Shown here piece after piece: positions 1 through 6,158 of a DNA stretch of 7,343 nucleotides (positions are counted from its first letter, which is position 1; every line of letters begins with the position of its first letter). Location: the NCBI GenBank assembly GCA_030610915.1, contig JAUWQS010000073.1:1-7343 (forward strand), in the 5' to 3' direction. Origin of the DNA: Pseudomonadota bacterium. GTDB taxonomy: Bacteria > Desulfobacterota > Syntrophia > Syntrophales > JADFWA01. Below the pieces are notes generated by a model, which was given only the letters and a program-made list of their open reading frames with translations, had not been told where the DNA came from and did no database searches. The translations under genes were made by a program, and so were the position numbers.

Positions 1-291
1 ATCTTAGCCATTCACGGCTTGAAACTTGAAATTGGAAATTAGAAATTTGGGAGAGATGAAACGAATTTACGAGTTGACAGACTTCGGCGTGAGCTCAGCC
101 GAGCAGTACAAAAGCATGAAGGCTGAATTTCCAATTTCTAATTTCAATGTTCGGTGAACGCTTATCGTGGTTCGAGACCAACACTTTAAAAATGTAATCC
201 CCCTATTTATTGAGCTGATACAATAATTATACTGTTGTATAATGGTGCATTTTCCATCTCTATTGCTTAACAGACTCTTATCAGACACGAT
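1..291. repeat. Repeat-derived intergenic DNA with an imperfect inverted repeat
   Basis: No credible gene lies here. Positions 27-48 and 126-147 form an inverted repeat matching at 20 of 22 positions, made of alternating GAAATT-type words. The motifs TTCACGG (11-17) and TCGGTGAA (151-158) lie just outside the two arms, so about 1-160 could be one small palindromic element. A second repeat end at 199-221 (CTATTTATTGAGCTGATAC core) recurs inverted at 6159-6177 and directly at 6367-6384. A 73-codon minus-strand reading frame spans these repeats but reads straight through them and looks accidental. Confidence 0.55.
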
Positions 292-2421
292 TTAAAAACT
301 TGTGCCGAATTTTTTTTGCATATATTCAAGGTATTCATTCCCATAGTGGACATTCATTATCCAAAGCTGATATTGCCTGTCATGGGGAATCTTCATAGTC
401 TCAACATAGTCCAGAGGATAAATTAAAATCGGGACCCTGTCGACTTGATAAAGGCCGGCTAATTGATTAATAGCGGTAGAGAGAATTTCCCAGGACAGAC
501 CCTCGGAATCAACCACCAAGATCTTAATACTATTCAGAAGTCCGGAGAGATTGACACCCGGGTCTGATTGATTAGCAATCAGACCAGCCTTCAGCTTTCC
601 ATTGTGAGTCAATGAGCAGGTCGTCCAGTTACGCGTAAAACCAAGCCGGCCGTAAGCGCTTTTCAGGGATTCGCCGGTTGGATACTTCTTCCCTAAGCCA
701 AAAGCATCAAAGAGGAGCCCGCCGGAAGAGTGTTTATAGAATAAATCTAATTCCCACAACTCCAGAATTGAAGATTCTTTCAGCGACCATCCAGAGGGAA
801 GCGCGGCATCCGTGTGCATCATTGAATAAGGCATATAGGAAAAAAGATCCATGGAGCAGCCCTTAGGATTATTGATTTCCCTGTGAAAATCACCAAAAAT
901 GAAATCAGGGAAGTGGTTTTCCGGACGGAAATAACACATGACATAGTCCATATTTGCGGAGGGCAGGTGGTACATCCCGTTTAAGTAATTTATAAGCTGC
1001 TTCAAGACCATAAATCCAGGCCGCATCCCCTCCACCTCCCTGGCAGCGTGATGCTGAATTGACCAGGTTCGTTCATAAGCCCTTACCATGGAGATGTATC
1101 CGTATATCCGGCTGTTCTTTTCATAGGTGAAGTGTCCGGCAATCTCCGGATTTTCCTGATAGAACTCTCGATAAATTGTCCTGAGGTCTTTCCGATATGT
1201 TTGGACCAAGTGGTACTTTTTGGGATAAATGAAGCCTGTGTCGAAAAAGAATTCCCAGAGGGCGTCCATATCCACCTCGCTGGAAATAGAGATATGAGGA
1301 CTATTCGCCTTGGTCAGGATGTTGAACAGATCGTTATAGTCTTTTATGTCCATGTCCAGAATGGCGAGACCGCAGCGGACCTCGCTTTCTTTTTCTTCAC
1401 GACGATAAACGACCTGAGCAATGCAACGTATTTTTAAAATGCTGCCGTAATTTATAGTAAGGTCAGGGATGATAAGCCCCGGTATCAGAGCGCCTTCAGA
1501 GATATTTTCAATCACGGAAAAACCGGAGGTGGAGATGTTGTGAATCTCCCGCTGGACCCTCCTTTCGTAGAAGGGATGATTAAAAGTAATTGTTGAGTAG
1601 GAGACCGGCCGCGGGCGCGAATTGCGGACCGACTTTTTTTTGAAACGAGTAATTTGATCATTCAAAGGCGCCAGCACGATTTCTTTATCCATATTATCAC
1701 TGATATGGCGAATGATCCGGCAGTCGCCGGAGAATAATATTTCATTATTGCGATGCAGATTTACAGTGGCCTGTTGATCCGGGTTAAACCAGTTGAATGA
1801 ACAGGACAATCCATGATTAACTTTGATGCGAAAACCGAGAGAATTAAAATCCAGCAGTTCACCGCCTGCCAGAAAACTATTTTGAATCAATTCGGCAGAA
1901 ACTCCACTGCAGTGGTGGCGCCTGGCCTGCCTTTGGCCAACCACGTAGCCTGTAAACGGCAAGTCGATCTTGAGAGACTTGCCATCGATATTCTTCATTG
2001 TTGCGGGCGTCAGGATGATGCTTTGTCCGTCTGCAATGATCAGATGATGAAACCCGTAATCCTCCAGTTTCAATCCTGAGAGATCCCCATCCTGCCACCG
2101 GCAGGTAACCTCCGGCCCGTTGCAGGGATCGGGATGAGCTTTTACAAGAATCCTCTCCCCGTACCTGGGATGGCGCAGGCAAACAAAGATAGGATTGCCT
2201 GTGAAATGCATATAATTAAGCTTGTTGATCAACGCTTCCTGTTCAATCCTTTGTGCATTTTCAAGCGTCTTTGTCAGATCCTTTTGCCGGAATATCCAGG
2301 GAGGTAGAAGAGTTTCTTCATTCAGAAAATTTTCGGGGCAATTTTGATTTGGCAATTTAAATACCTTACAGATCGTAGCCGGACAATTTTGCAAGTTGTA
2401 TTCTACTCCACCACTTAGCAC
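292..2421 (-). CDS. PilZ-PilZ-acyltransferase-like fusion protein (predicted c-di-GMP effector)
   Basis: This 709-residue soluble protein has no visible signal peptide or membrane segment. Residues 1-150 are not recognised. Residues about 155-260 look like a first PilZ domain, with RQARR at 164-168 (RxxxR) but DFNSLG at 191-196, where Asn replaces the expected Ser of (D/N)xSxxG. Residues about 265-370 form a second PilZ domain with a canonical NISTSG at 295-300 but a poorly placed arginine motif. Residues about 385-540 (around DTGFIYPKKY, SIQHHAA, MDYVMCYFRPENHFP and NPKGCS) resemble a GNAT or FeeM-like N-acyltransferase region that I associate with deltaproteobacterial PilZ proteins. The last 150 residues are unassigned. 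The inferred role is c-di-GMP-controlled acyl transfer, with unknown substrate. The longest frame starts with GTG at 2421 and lacks a clear ribosome site. A TTG at 2394, preceded by GGTGGAG about 11 nt upstream, is an alternative. The gene is divergent from lipB. Confidence 0.75.
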   Translation of the reverse strand: MLSGGVEYNLQNCPATICKVFKLPNQNCPENFLNEETLLPPWIFRQKDLTKTLENAQRIEQEALINKLNYMHFTGNPIFVCLRHPRYGERILVKAHPDPCNGPEVTCRWQDGDLSGLKLEDYGFHHLIIADGQSIILTPATMKNIDGKSLKIDLPFTGYVVGQRQARRHHCSGVSAELIQNSFLAGGELLDFNSLGFRIKVNHGLSCSFNWFNPDQQATVNLHRNNEILFSGDCRIIRHISDNMDKEIVLAPLNDQITRFKKKSVRNSRPRPVSYSTITFNHPFYERRVQREIHNISTSGFSVIENISEGALIPGLIIPDLTINYGSILKIRCIAQVVYRREEKESEVRCGLAILDMDIKDYNDLFNILTKANSPHISISSEVDMDALWEFFFDTGFIYPKKYHLVQTYRKDLRTIYREFYQENPEIAGHFTYEKNSRIYGYISMVRAYERTWSIQHHAAREVEGMRPGFMVLKQLINYLNGMYHLPSANMDYVMCYFRPENHFPDFIFGDFHREINNPKGCSMDLFSYMPYSMMHTDAALPSGWSLKESSILELWELDLFYKHSSGGLLFDAFGLGKKYPTGESLKSAYGRLGFTRNWTTCSLTHNGKLKAGLIANQSDPGVNLSGLLNSIKILVVDSEGLSWEILSTAINQLAGLYQVDRVPILIYPLDYVETMKIPHDRQYQLWIMNVHYGNEYLEYMQKKFGTSF

Positions 2422-2632
2422 TGTAAAAGGTATCAGTCAACTCAAATCCACCATCTAAAATAGAGTTCTATCGTTATTGCAAAGGTTTACATGTAAATTT
2501 CATGCGCCCTTTGGTGAAGAAAAAATCTATAACATCGTAATAACAAGGAAGGAACAAAAATTAAGCGGTGGATTTGTGCTGTGCGTCGAGGCAAGATGAT
2601 TGCTTCATTTCACTTGCAATGATATGATGTAG
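2422..2632. other. Divergent intergenic region between the PilZ fusion gene and lipB
   Basis: This stretch must contain the promoters of both divergent transcription units, unless they lie in the adjacent repeat block. It is AT-rich and has no convincing ORF. A 10-bp inverted repeat, CAAATCCACC at 2443-2452 and GGTGGATTTG at 2567-2576, encloses most of it. I could not assign -35/-10 boxes with confidence. Confidence 0.4.
2486..2497. promoter_or_regulatory. Perfect 12-bp palindrome, candidate operator
   Basis: TTTACATGTAAA is a perfect palindrome in the divergent intergenic region, about 65 bp upstream of the PilZ fusion start and 360 bp upstream of lipB. Its size and symmetry suit a dimeric helix-turn-helix regulator. 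No regulator gene adjoins it, and a 12-bp AT-rich palindrome can arise by chance, so this is only a candidate. Confidence 0.2.
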
Positions 2633-2815
2633 TTATTCAGGTGGATAGGCTGAAGACTGTTGCTGAAGACTGTTAGGGAAAAGCAGGAATACTGCGAATT
2701 TTGAAGCCATGTTTGGTACAAGAACCTGCTGTTTTTCCGCCAAAGCGCCGCAATCGCGCTCTTCCAGCCCCTTCAGTCTAAATAGCTTCAGCCTGACTAC
2801 GTGAGTAGTTACGAT
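2633..2815. repeat. MITE-like intergenic repeat block upstream of lipB
   Basis: AGGCTGAAG near the left end (2648-2656) matches CTTCAGCCT near the right end (2786-2794) in inverted orientation, with further partial pairing on both sides (AGACTG-type words left, CAGTCT right). At the left end a 13-bp unit, GCTGAAGACTGTT, is tandemly duplicated at 2649-2661 and 2662-2674. The right end carries TGAGTAGTTACG (2802-2813), which is identical to 4690-4701 beyond lipA. A 61-codon minus-strand frame inside has no recognisable protein features. The block is best read as a small non-coding dispersed repeat; its exact ends are uncertain. Confidence 0.45.
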
Positions 2816-2857
2816 CAATCTTTATTGATGTGTATGGAACAGCTCAAAATCCGGAAC

Positions 2858-3613
2858 ATGAACAGTGGAATATGTTTATGTGTAGAACTGCCTGCCCTGG
2901 ACTACAACAAGGTTTGGAGTCTGCAGCATAATCTTGTAACAGCCAAGGGGGGGAAATTTATCGATGCTGATGTTATATTGTTATTAGAACACACTCCTGT
3001 TTTTACCCTCGGACGCAGAGGAGGACTGGAAAACCTGATGGTATCTACGACCTTTTTGGAAAAATCAGGAATTCCTTTGGTCCAGGTAGAGCGGGGCGGC
3101 AACGTCACTTTTCACGGACCGGGACAGCTTGTCGTGTACCCTGTCATTGATTTGAGAAAAGTCAGGATGAGTGTCGTTGATTATGTTGCCGGTCTTGAAG
3201 AGGTCATGATCCTGGCGGCTGCGGATTTGGGAATAATAGCTGAGCGGAGTCCTGTGAACAAAGGAGTCTGGGTTGGCGCTAAAAAGTTAGGAAGCATCGG
3301 AATAGCTCTTCGCCATGGAATTTGTTACCACGGTTTTGCTTTTAACGTAAATCTTTCACTAAAGCCTTTTAGCTGGATACAACCCTGTGGTCTGCCCGAT
3401 ATCGAGATGACATCTGTTGAACGGGAGCTTTCACACGCAGTTTCCATGACCGACGTGCGCGAGGCCGTAAAATGTCACATCGAAACGGTTTTTGGGATTG
3501 ATCTAAAAATCAGAGATTTTAGCGAACTGCAACATCTTTTGAAAAGAGGTTGTGATGGTTCAGCATCAGAAACCGAAAGCGGCGGTCAGGAAACCCCGTT
3601 GGCTCAAGCGTAA
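2858..3613 (+). CDS. lipB: Octanoyl-[acyl-carrier-protein]:protein N-octanoyltransferase
   Basis: LipB transfers the octanoyl group from octanoyl-ACP to a lysine of lipoyl domains (glycine cleavage H protein, E2 subunits), the first step of endogenous lipoate synthesis in the cytoplasm. In the 251-residue form, ERGGNVTFHGPGQLV (78-92) is the family signature. KLGSIG supplies the catalytic Lys143, and PCGLPDIEMTS supplies the nucleophile Cys177; FAFNVNLSL (160-168) is also typical. The frame is open back to a GTG at 2801, but that start lies inside a repeat (TGAGTAGTTACG) and would add 19 non-homologous residues. ATG 2858 places about 15 residues before the conserved DY and fits the family, although its ribosome site (CCGGA) is weak. 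ATGs at 2828 and 2834 are also possible. The 3' end overlaps lipA by 59 bp, and the tail after about residue 230 is unconserved. Confidence 0.93.
   Translation: MNSGICLCVELPALDYNKVWSLQHNLVTAKGGKFIDADVILLLEHTPVFTLGRRGGLENLMVSTTFLEKSGIPLVQVERGGNVTFHGPGQLVVYPVIDLRKVRMSVVDYVAGLEEVMILAAADLGIIAERSPVNKGVWVGAKKLGSIGIALRHGICYHGFAFNVNLSLKPFSWIQPCGLPDIEMTSVERELSHAVSMTDVREAVKCHIETVFGIDLKIRDFSELQHLLKRGCDGSASETESGGQETPLAQA
3545..3549 (+). promoter_or_regulatory. Ribosome binding site of lipA inside lipB
   Basis: AGAGG lies within the lipB coding sequence, 5 nt before ATG 3555. This spacing favours ATG 3555 over the in-frame GTG at 3552, only 2 nt from the site. It suggests that lipA translation starts while lipB is still being translated. 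Confidence 0.5.
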
Positions 3614-4574
3614 CCTTCCAAGGGGGCCGGCATATGGAAAGGTTAGGTCCCTTTTGAGCGAGGGAAGGCTACATACCGTGTGCCAGGAAGCCAAGTGTCC
3701 CAACCGCTGGGAATGTTTTTCCCGGCGGACTGCAGCCTTTATGATCATGGGGTCTCGCTGTACGCGCAACTGCGGTTTTTGTGCTGTGAACCACGGACCA
3801 TCCGCCCCGCCTGATTGCGGGGAACCGGCCAGGGTGGCCGAGGCCTCACAAAACATGGAGTTGCGCTACGTGATTGTCACCTCGGTTACGCGGGATGATC
3901 TCCACGACGGCGGGGCGGTTTTTTTCGCGAAAACGATCAGAGAGATTCGCAAAAGAATACCCCATGCGCCTGTCGAAGTACTGATACCCGATTTTCAAGG
4001 TAATGAGGGCTCTCTTCATGTCGTCCTAAATGCGAAACCCAGCGTCCTGAATCATAACCTTGAAACAGTAAATCGTATTTATCCTTCTGTACGACCTGGG
4101 GCCGCCTACCGGCGCTCGCTCGAACTCTTAAAGCGGGCCTCCGAATACGATTCTGCGATTCCAACCAAGTCAGGTCTCATGCTCGGCCTGGGAGAATTTC
4201 CCGGAGAAGTTCGTGAAACTCTCCACGACCTTCTTGATGTTGGCTGCAATATTCTGACGTTGGGTCAGTACCTTCAGCCCACAAGGAATCACCTGCCGGT
4301 GGAGCGCTTTGTTCATCCCGAAGAATTTGATGACTGGCGGAAAACCGCCCTCGAAATGGGTTTTTCCGCAGTCGCCTCCGGGCCGCTTGTGCGGAGTTCC
4401 TATCATGCGGAAGAACTCTATCAGTTGCAAAAATCTGGTTTTAAAACAGGAAATGGAACTACTCATGTTCACGGTTCAACGGTTGGTCGCATCCAGGGCG
4501 TAGGGTGGACTAAGGAGCGTAAGCGACGAATCCACCGAAGCGATCAGAATTTTCGGTGGATTCGCTCCGCTTAA
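3555..4574 (+). CDS. lipA: Lipoyl synthase (radical SAM, two 4Fe-4S clusters)
   Basis: LipA inserts two sulfur atoms into protein-bound octanoyl groups to form lipoate, directly after LipB. In the 339-residue form the auxiliary cluster cysteines are C43, C48 and C54 (CQEAKCPNRWEC), and the radical SAM cysteines are C69, C73 and C76 (CTRNCGFC). Other family blocks are VTSVTRDDLHDGGA (109-122), NHNLETV, TKSGLMLGLGE (204-214) and LGQYLQPTRNHLPV. RSSYHAEE (280-287) carries the serine ligand of the auxiliary cluster, normally very near the C-terminus. Here the protein runs about 50 residues beyond it. The last ~38, from about residue 302, are encoded by a repeat element whose left terminal inverted repeat begins at 4457, and the TAA at 4572 lies inside that element's inner palindrome. 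All catalytic motifs are intact, so the enzyme is probably functional with an acquired basic tail. Confidence 0.95.
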   Translation: MVQHQKPKAAVRKPRWLKRNLPRGPAYGKVRSLLSEGRLHTVCQEAKCPNRWECFSRRTAAFMIMGSRCTRNCGFCAVNHGPSAPPDCGEPARVAEASQNMELRYVIVTSVTRDDLHDGGAVFFAKTIREIRKRIPHAPVEVLIPDFQGNEGSLHVVLNAKPSVLNHNLETVNRIYPSVRPGAAYRRSLELLKRASEYDSAIPTKSGLMLGLGEFPGEVRETLHDLLDVGCNILTLGQYLQPTRNHLPVERFVHPEEFDDWRKTALEMGFSAVASGPLVRSSYHAEELYQLQKSGFKTGNGTTHVHGSTVGRIQGVGWTKERKRRIHRSDQNFRWIRSA

Positions 4575-4698
4575 TCCACCCTACGAACTTCCGTGCAAAA
4601 CAGTCTGCGTATCACAAAAGCCGGAGGAACTCCGCATTCATCTCGGAGTTGAGCCTCTCCTTCATTCGCTTAACCCTGAACCGTGAACCTGAGTAGTT
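4457..4698. mobile_element. MITE-like non-autonomous element at the 3' end of lipA
   Basis: Positions 4457-4478 (AACTACTCA, one variable base, GTTCACGGTTCA) and 4677-4698 are inverted copies matching at 21 of 22 positions, bounding a 242-bp segment without a transposase. It contains a second, nested palindrome (4499-4585) and a small hairpin, AACTCCG at 4628-4634 with CGGAGTT at 4644-4650. The left end lies within the lipA reading frame just after the conserved C-terminus. The right end lies 14 bp before the stop codon of the convergent patatin gene, so the element fills almost the whole gap between them. I could not see a target-site duplication, so transposition is inferred from structure only. 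Confidence 0.6.
4499..4585. repeat. Large inverted repeat (GTAGGGTGGA family)
   Basis: The left arm at 4499-4539 and right arm at 4552-4585 share CGTAGGGTGGA(C/T)TAAG at their outer ends and GCGAATCCACCGAA-like sequence at the inner ends. The left arm carries about 7 extra bases. Such GTAGGGTGGA...TCCACCCTAC palindromes are, as I recall, a widespread dispersed repeat in bacteria. It encodes the last residues and stop of LipA. RNA from either strand could fold here, but there is no T tract, so it is not a typical intrinsic terminator. Confidence 0.7.
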
Positions 4699-4715
4699 AC
4701 GTCTGGAGTAGTTAC
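4690..4715. repeat. Two direct copies of GAGTAGTTAC at the end of the patatin gene
   Basis: GAGTAGTTAC occurs at 4691-4700 and again at 4706-4715. The second copy overlaps the patatin stop codon (complement of 4712-4714). The longer form TGAGTAGTTACG at 4690-4701 is identical to 2802-2813 upstream of lipB, and an inverted form begins the element at 4457. These are probably repeat-element ends, one of which has reached the coding boundary. Confidence 0.6.
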
Positions 4716-5650
4716 TTTTCGATTGTTTCTTTTATCCGCGGGAGCATGATCTGAAAAACCCTCCTCCCTTCTTCTATAGCTTCATCGGCACGATGGAATT
4801 CCAGCAGACCGATATGGGCGAGGCGGGGTGAAATCAGTATGTCAGGAGGATCTCCTGACAGCCTCTGCCGGGTTATCCTATCCTGCATAATATTTATAGA
4901 GCTTGCCATTACCTCAAAAAGAGATGGTCCGCGATCAGCAAGCTCCGAGCTGAAACGACGGAGGATCAAAGACTTGCTCCGCTGCATCGTAGTGTTTAAA
5001 TAGGCAGTAAGCTGCTCCCGCAATCCTTTTCCTTCAGACCTCCTTTTTTCACGGACGTTTTGAATGTCTTTTCTGGCGAGTCTCCGCTTAAACATAATGT
5101 CTGAATTAAGATTGACTGCGATAACAACATCCGCCCCCATGGCCCTGCAGAGAGAAACAGGTACTGGATTCGTCAGACCACCATCCACAAACCAGCGTTC
5201 TCCGATCTTAAACGGGGTAAATATTCCAGGCATGGATATACTGGCGCGAATGGCATCCATAAGAGAACCCTTCCGCAGCCACACCTCTTGGCCTGATATC
5301 ACGTCTGTGGTAACGGCGGCAAATGGTAGTAACAGGTCTTCAATCTTAGGATCAGACAGATTTGCCTTGAAAAATCTGCTGACTTTGTCACCTTCTATCA
5401 GACCTGAACGAGGCAGGGTCACATCCATGAAACTCAATATATCAGTCCAGACGAGTTCACGTGCCCACGCCTCCAATTTGGCAAGAGAACCTGTTGCCAG
5501 AGCGGCGCCTACGATTGAGCCGATTGATGTTCCACACACCATGTCTATCTTGATACCCGCTTCCTGCAAGCCGTAAACCACGCCGATGTGAGACCAACCA
5601 CGGGCAGAGCCACTGCCAAGAGCGAGTCCAACCTTTTTTCTATTGGTCAT
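4712..5650 (-). CDS. Patatin-like phospholipase, RssA/YchK-type
   Basis: This 312-residue protein belongs to the bacterial patatin family of serine hydrolases that use a Ser-Asp dyad to cleave phospholipid or other acyl esters. The glycine-rich oxyanion loop GSGSARG is at 12-18, the nucleophile Ser42 is in GTSIG (40-44), and the catalytic Asp156 is in DGG (156-158). The sequence IRASISMPGIFTPF before the Asp and the C-terminal block IMQDRITRQRLSGDPPDILISPRLAHIGLLEFHRADEAI match the RssA-type subfamily, whose usual length is about 300 residues. No signal peptide is visible, so it is probably cytoplasmic. The start ATG overlaps the stop of the upstream HNH gene as ATGA. A good ribosome site (AAAGGAGA, complement of 5661-5668) lies about 11 nt ahead. 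The natural substrate of this subfamily is not established. Confidence 0.92.
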   Translation of the reverse strand: MTNRKKVGLALGSGSARGWSHIGVVYGLQEAGIKIDMVCGTSIGSIVGAALATGSLAKLEAWARELVWTDILSFMDVTLPRSGLIEGDKVSRFFKANLSDPKIEDLLLPFAAVTTDVISGQEVWLRKGSLMDAIRASISMPGIFTPFKIGERWFVDGGLTNPVPVSLCRAMGADVVIAVNLNSDIMFKRRLARKDIQNVREKRRSEGKGLREQLTAYLNTTMQRSKSLILRRFSSELADRGPSLFEVMASSINIMQDRITRQRLSGDPPDILISPRLAHIGLLEFHRADEAIEEGRRVFQIMLPRIKETIEK

Positions 5651-6144
5651 GGGTTTATTTTCTCCTTTGATTTCATCGCCTTCCGCAGTTTTTCACCAAG
5701 GGATCCTGTTCCCGACTCTGAACTTTCGGCCGCTTTGTCGTCCTCGTAGGCCAATCTTGTTTCTTTCTCGCCGGCAGTTCCATCAAAATAGTCTCCAAGA
5801 ATTTCCCTGCTGTGGATGTCATCATGGCAATAGACACAGAGATTTTCCCAATTGCTTCCATCGGGAGGATTATAATGATGATTGCCGTCTTTGTGATGCA
5901 CCGTCAGTAAATGTCGGTTTGAGTGATCAAACTCTCTGCCGCAGCGGGCGCATATCAAACCATGAATGGTTAGTGAGCGATCACGGTAATCTTCTCCAGG
6001 AGGCTTTTTTTGCGCCGCCTTCATTTCTCTGACAAGATCCTCAGCCGATTTGGCGGGCTTTTTTCTGTTTTTTACAACAGACTTGCGGACACGTCCCCAT
6101 TTGCTTCCATAATTAACGCCTGACAAAATATGTTTCCCCTTCAT
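5647..6144 (-). CDS. HNH nuclease, YajD-like
   Basis: This 165-residue basic protein carries an HNH endonuclease fold. Zinc-binding pairs are C65/C68 (CARC) and C103/C106 (CVYC). The HNH core is VHHKDGNHHYNPPDGSNWE (82-100) followed by CHDDIHS (106-112), with H83/H84, N98 and H107 as likely catalytic or metal residues. The segment from YRDRSLTIHG to CHDDIHS closely resembles my memory of E. coli YajD (about 115 residues), a family of unproven physiological role. This protein is longer: it has about 50 extra N-terminal residues rich in Lys/Arg and a charged C-terminal tail (135-165). Either could bind DNA, but that is inference. Start ATG 6144 has only a weak purine stretch upstream. It is the first gene of a two-gene unit with the patatin gene. 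Confidence 0.88.
   Translation of the reverse strand: MKGKHILSGVNYGSKWGRVRKSVVKNRKKPAKSAEDLVREMKAAQKKPPGEDYRDRSLTIHGLICARCGREFDHSNRHLLTVHHKDGNHHYNPPDGSNWENLCVYCHDDIHSREILGDYFDGTAGEKETRLAYEDDKAAESSESGTGSLGEKLRKAMKSKEKINP
5662..5666 (-). promoter_or_regulatory. Ribosome binding site of the patatin gene within the HNH gene
   Basis: AGGAG on the minus strand lies inside the last codons of the HNH gene, 11 nt before the patatin ATG at 5650. Together with the ATGA stop-start overlap it supports independent re-initiation or coupled translation of the second gene. Confidence 0.55.
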
Positions 6145-6158
6145 CTTAATTGTTATCC

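Noticed and set aside
67..288. 73-codon minus-strand ORF
   Set aside because: It runs through the inverted repeat and a repeat end, has no recognisable domain and no clear ribosome site. It looks like chance read-through of repeat DNA.
2455..2520. Sigma-70 promoter for the divergent genes
   Set aside because: TTGCAA with AT-rich boxes is present on the minus strand, but spacing and -10 matches are poor, so no promoter is called.
2633..2818. 61-codon minus-strand ORF upstream of lipB
   Set aside because: It coincides with the MITE-like block and starts in the TGAGTAGTTACG repeat. A duplicated 13-bp unit forms its C-terminal codons and no domain is visible.
4499..4585. Rho-independent terminator for lipA or the patatin gene
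   Set aside because: The stem is long but no T tract follows on either strand, and the sequence fits a dispersed palindrome family.
5064..5576. 170-codon plus-strand ORF
   Set aside because: It is wholly antisense to the patatin gene, whose catalytic motifs are intact in the other strand.
4712..5650. Patatin as a CBASS-type (CapV) immune effector
   Set aside because: No cyclic-nucleotide synthase or other CBASS gene is adjacent, and the C-terminal block matches RssA-type housekeeping patatins.
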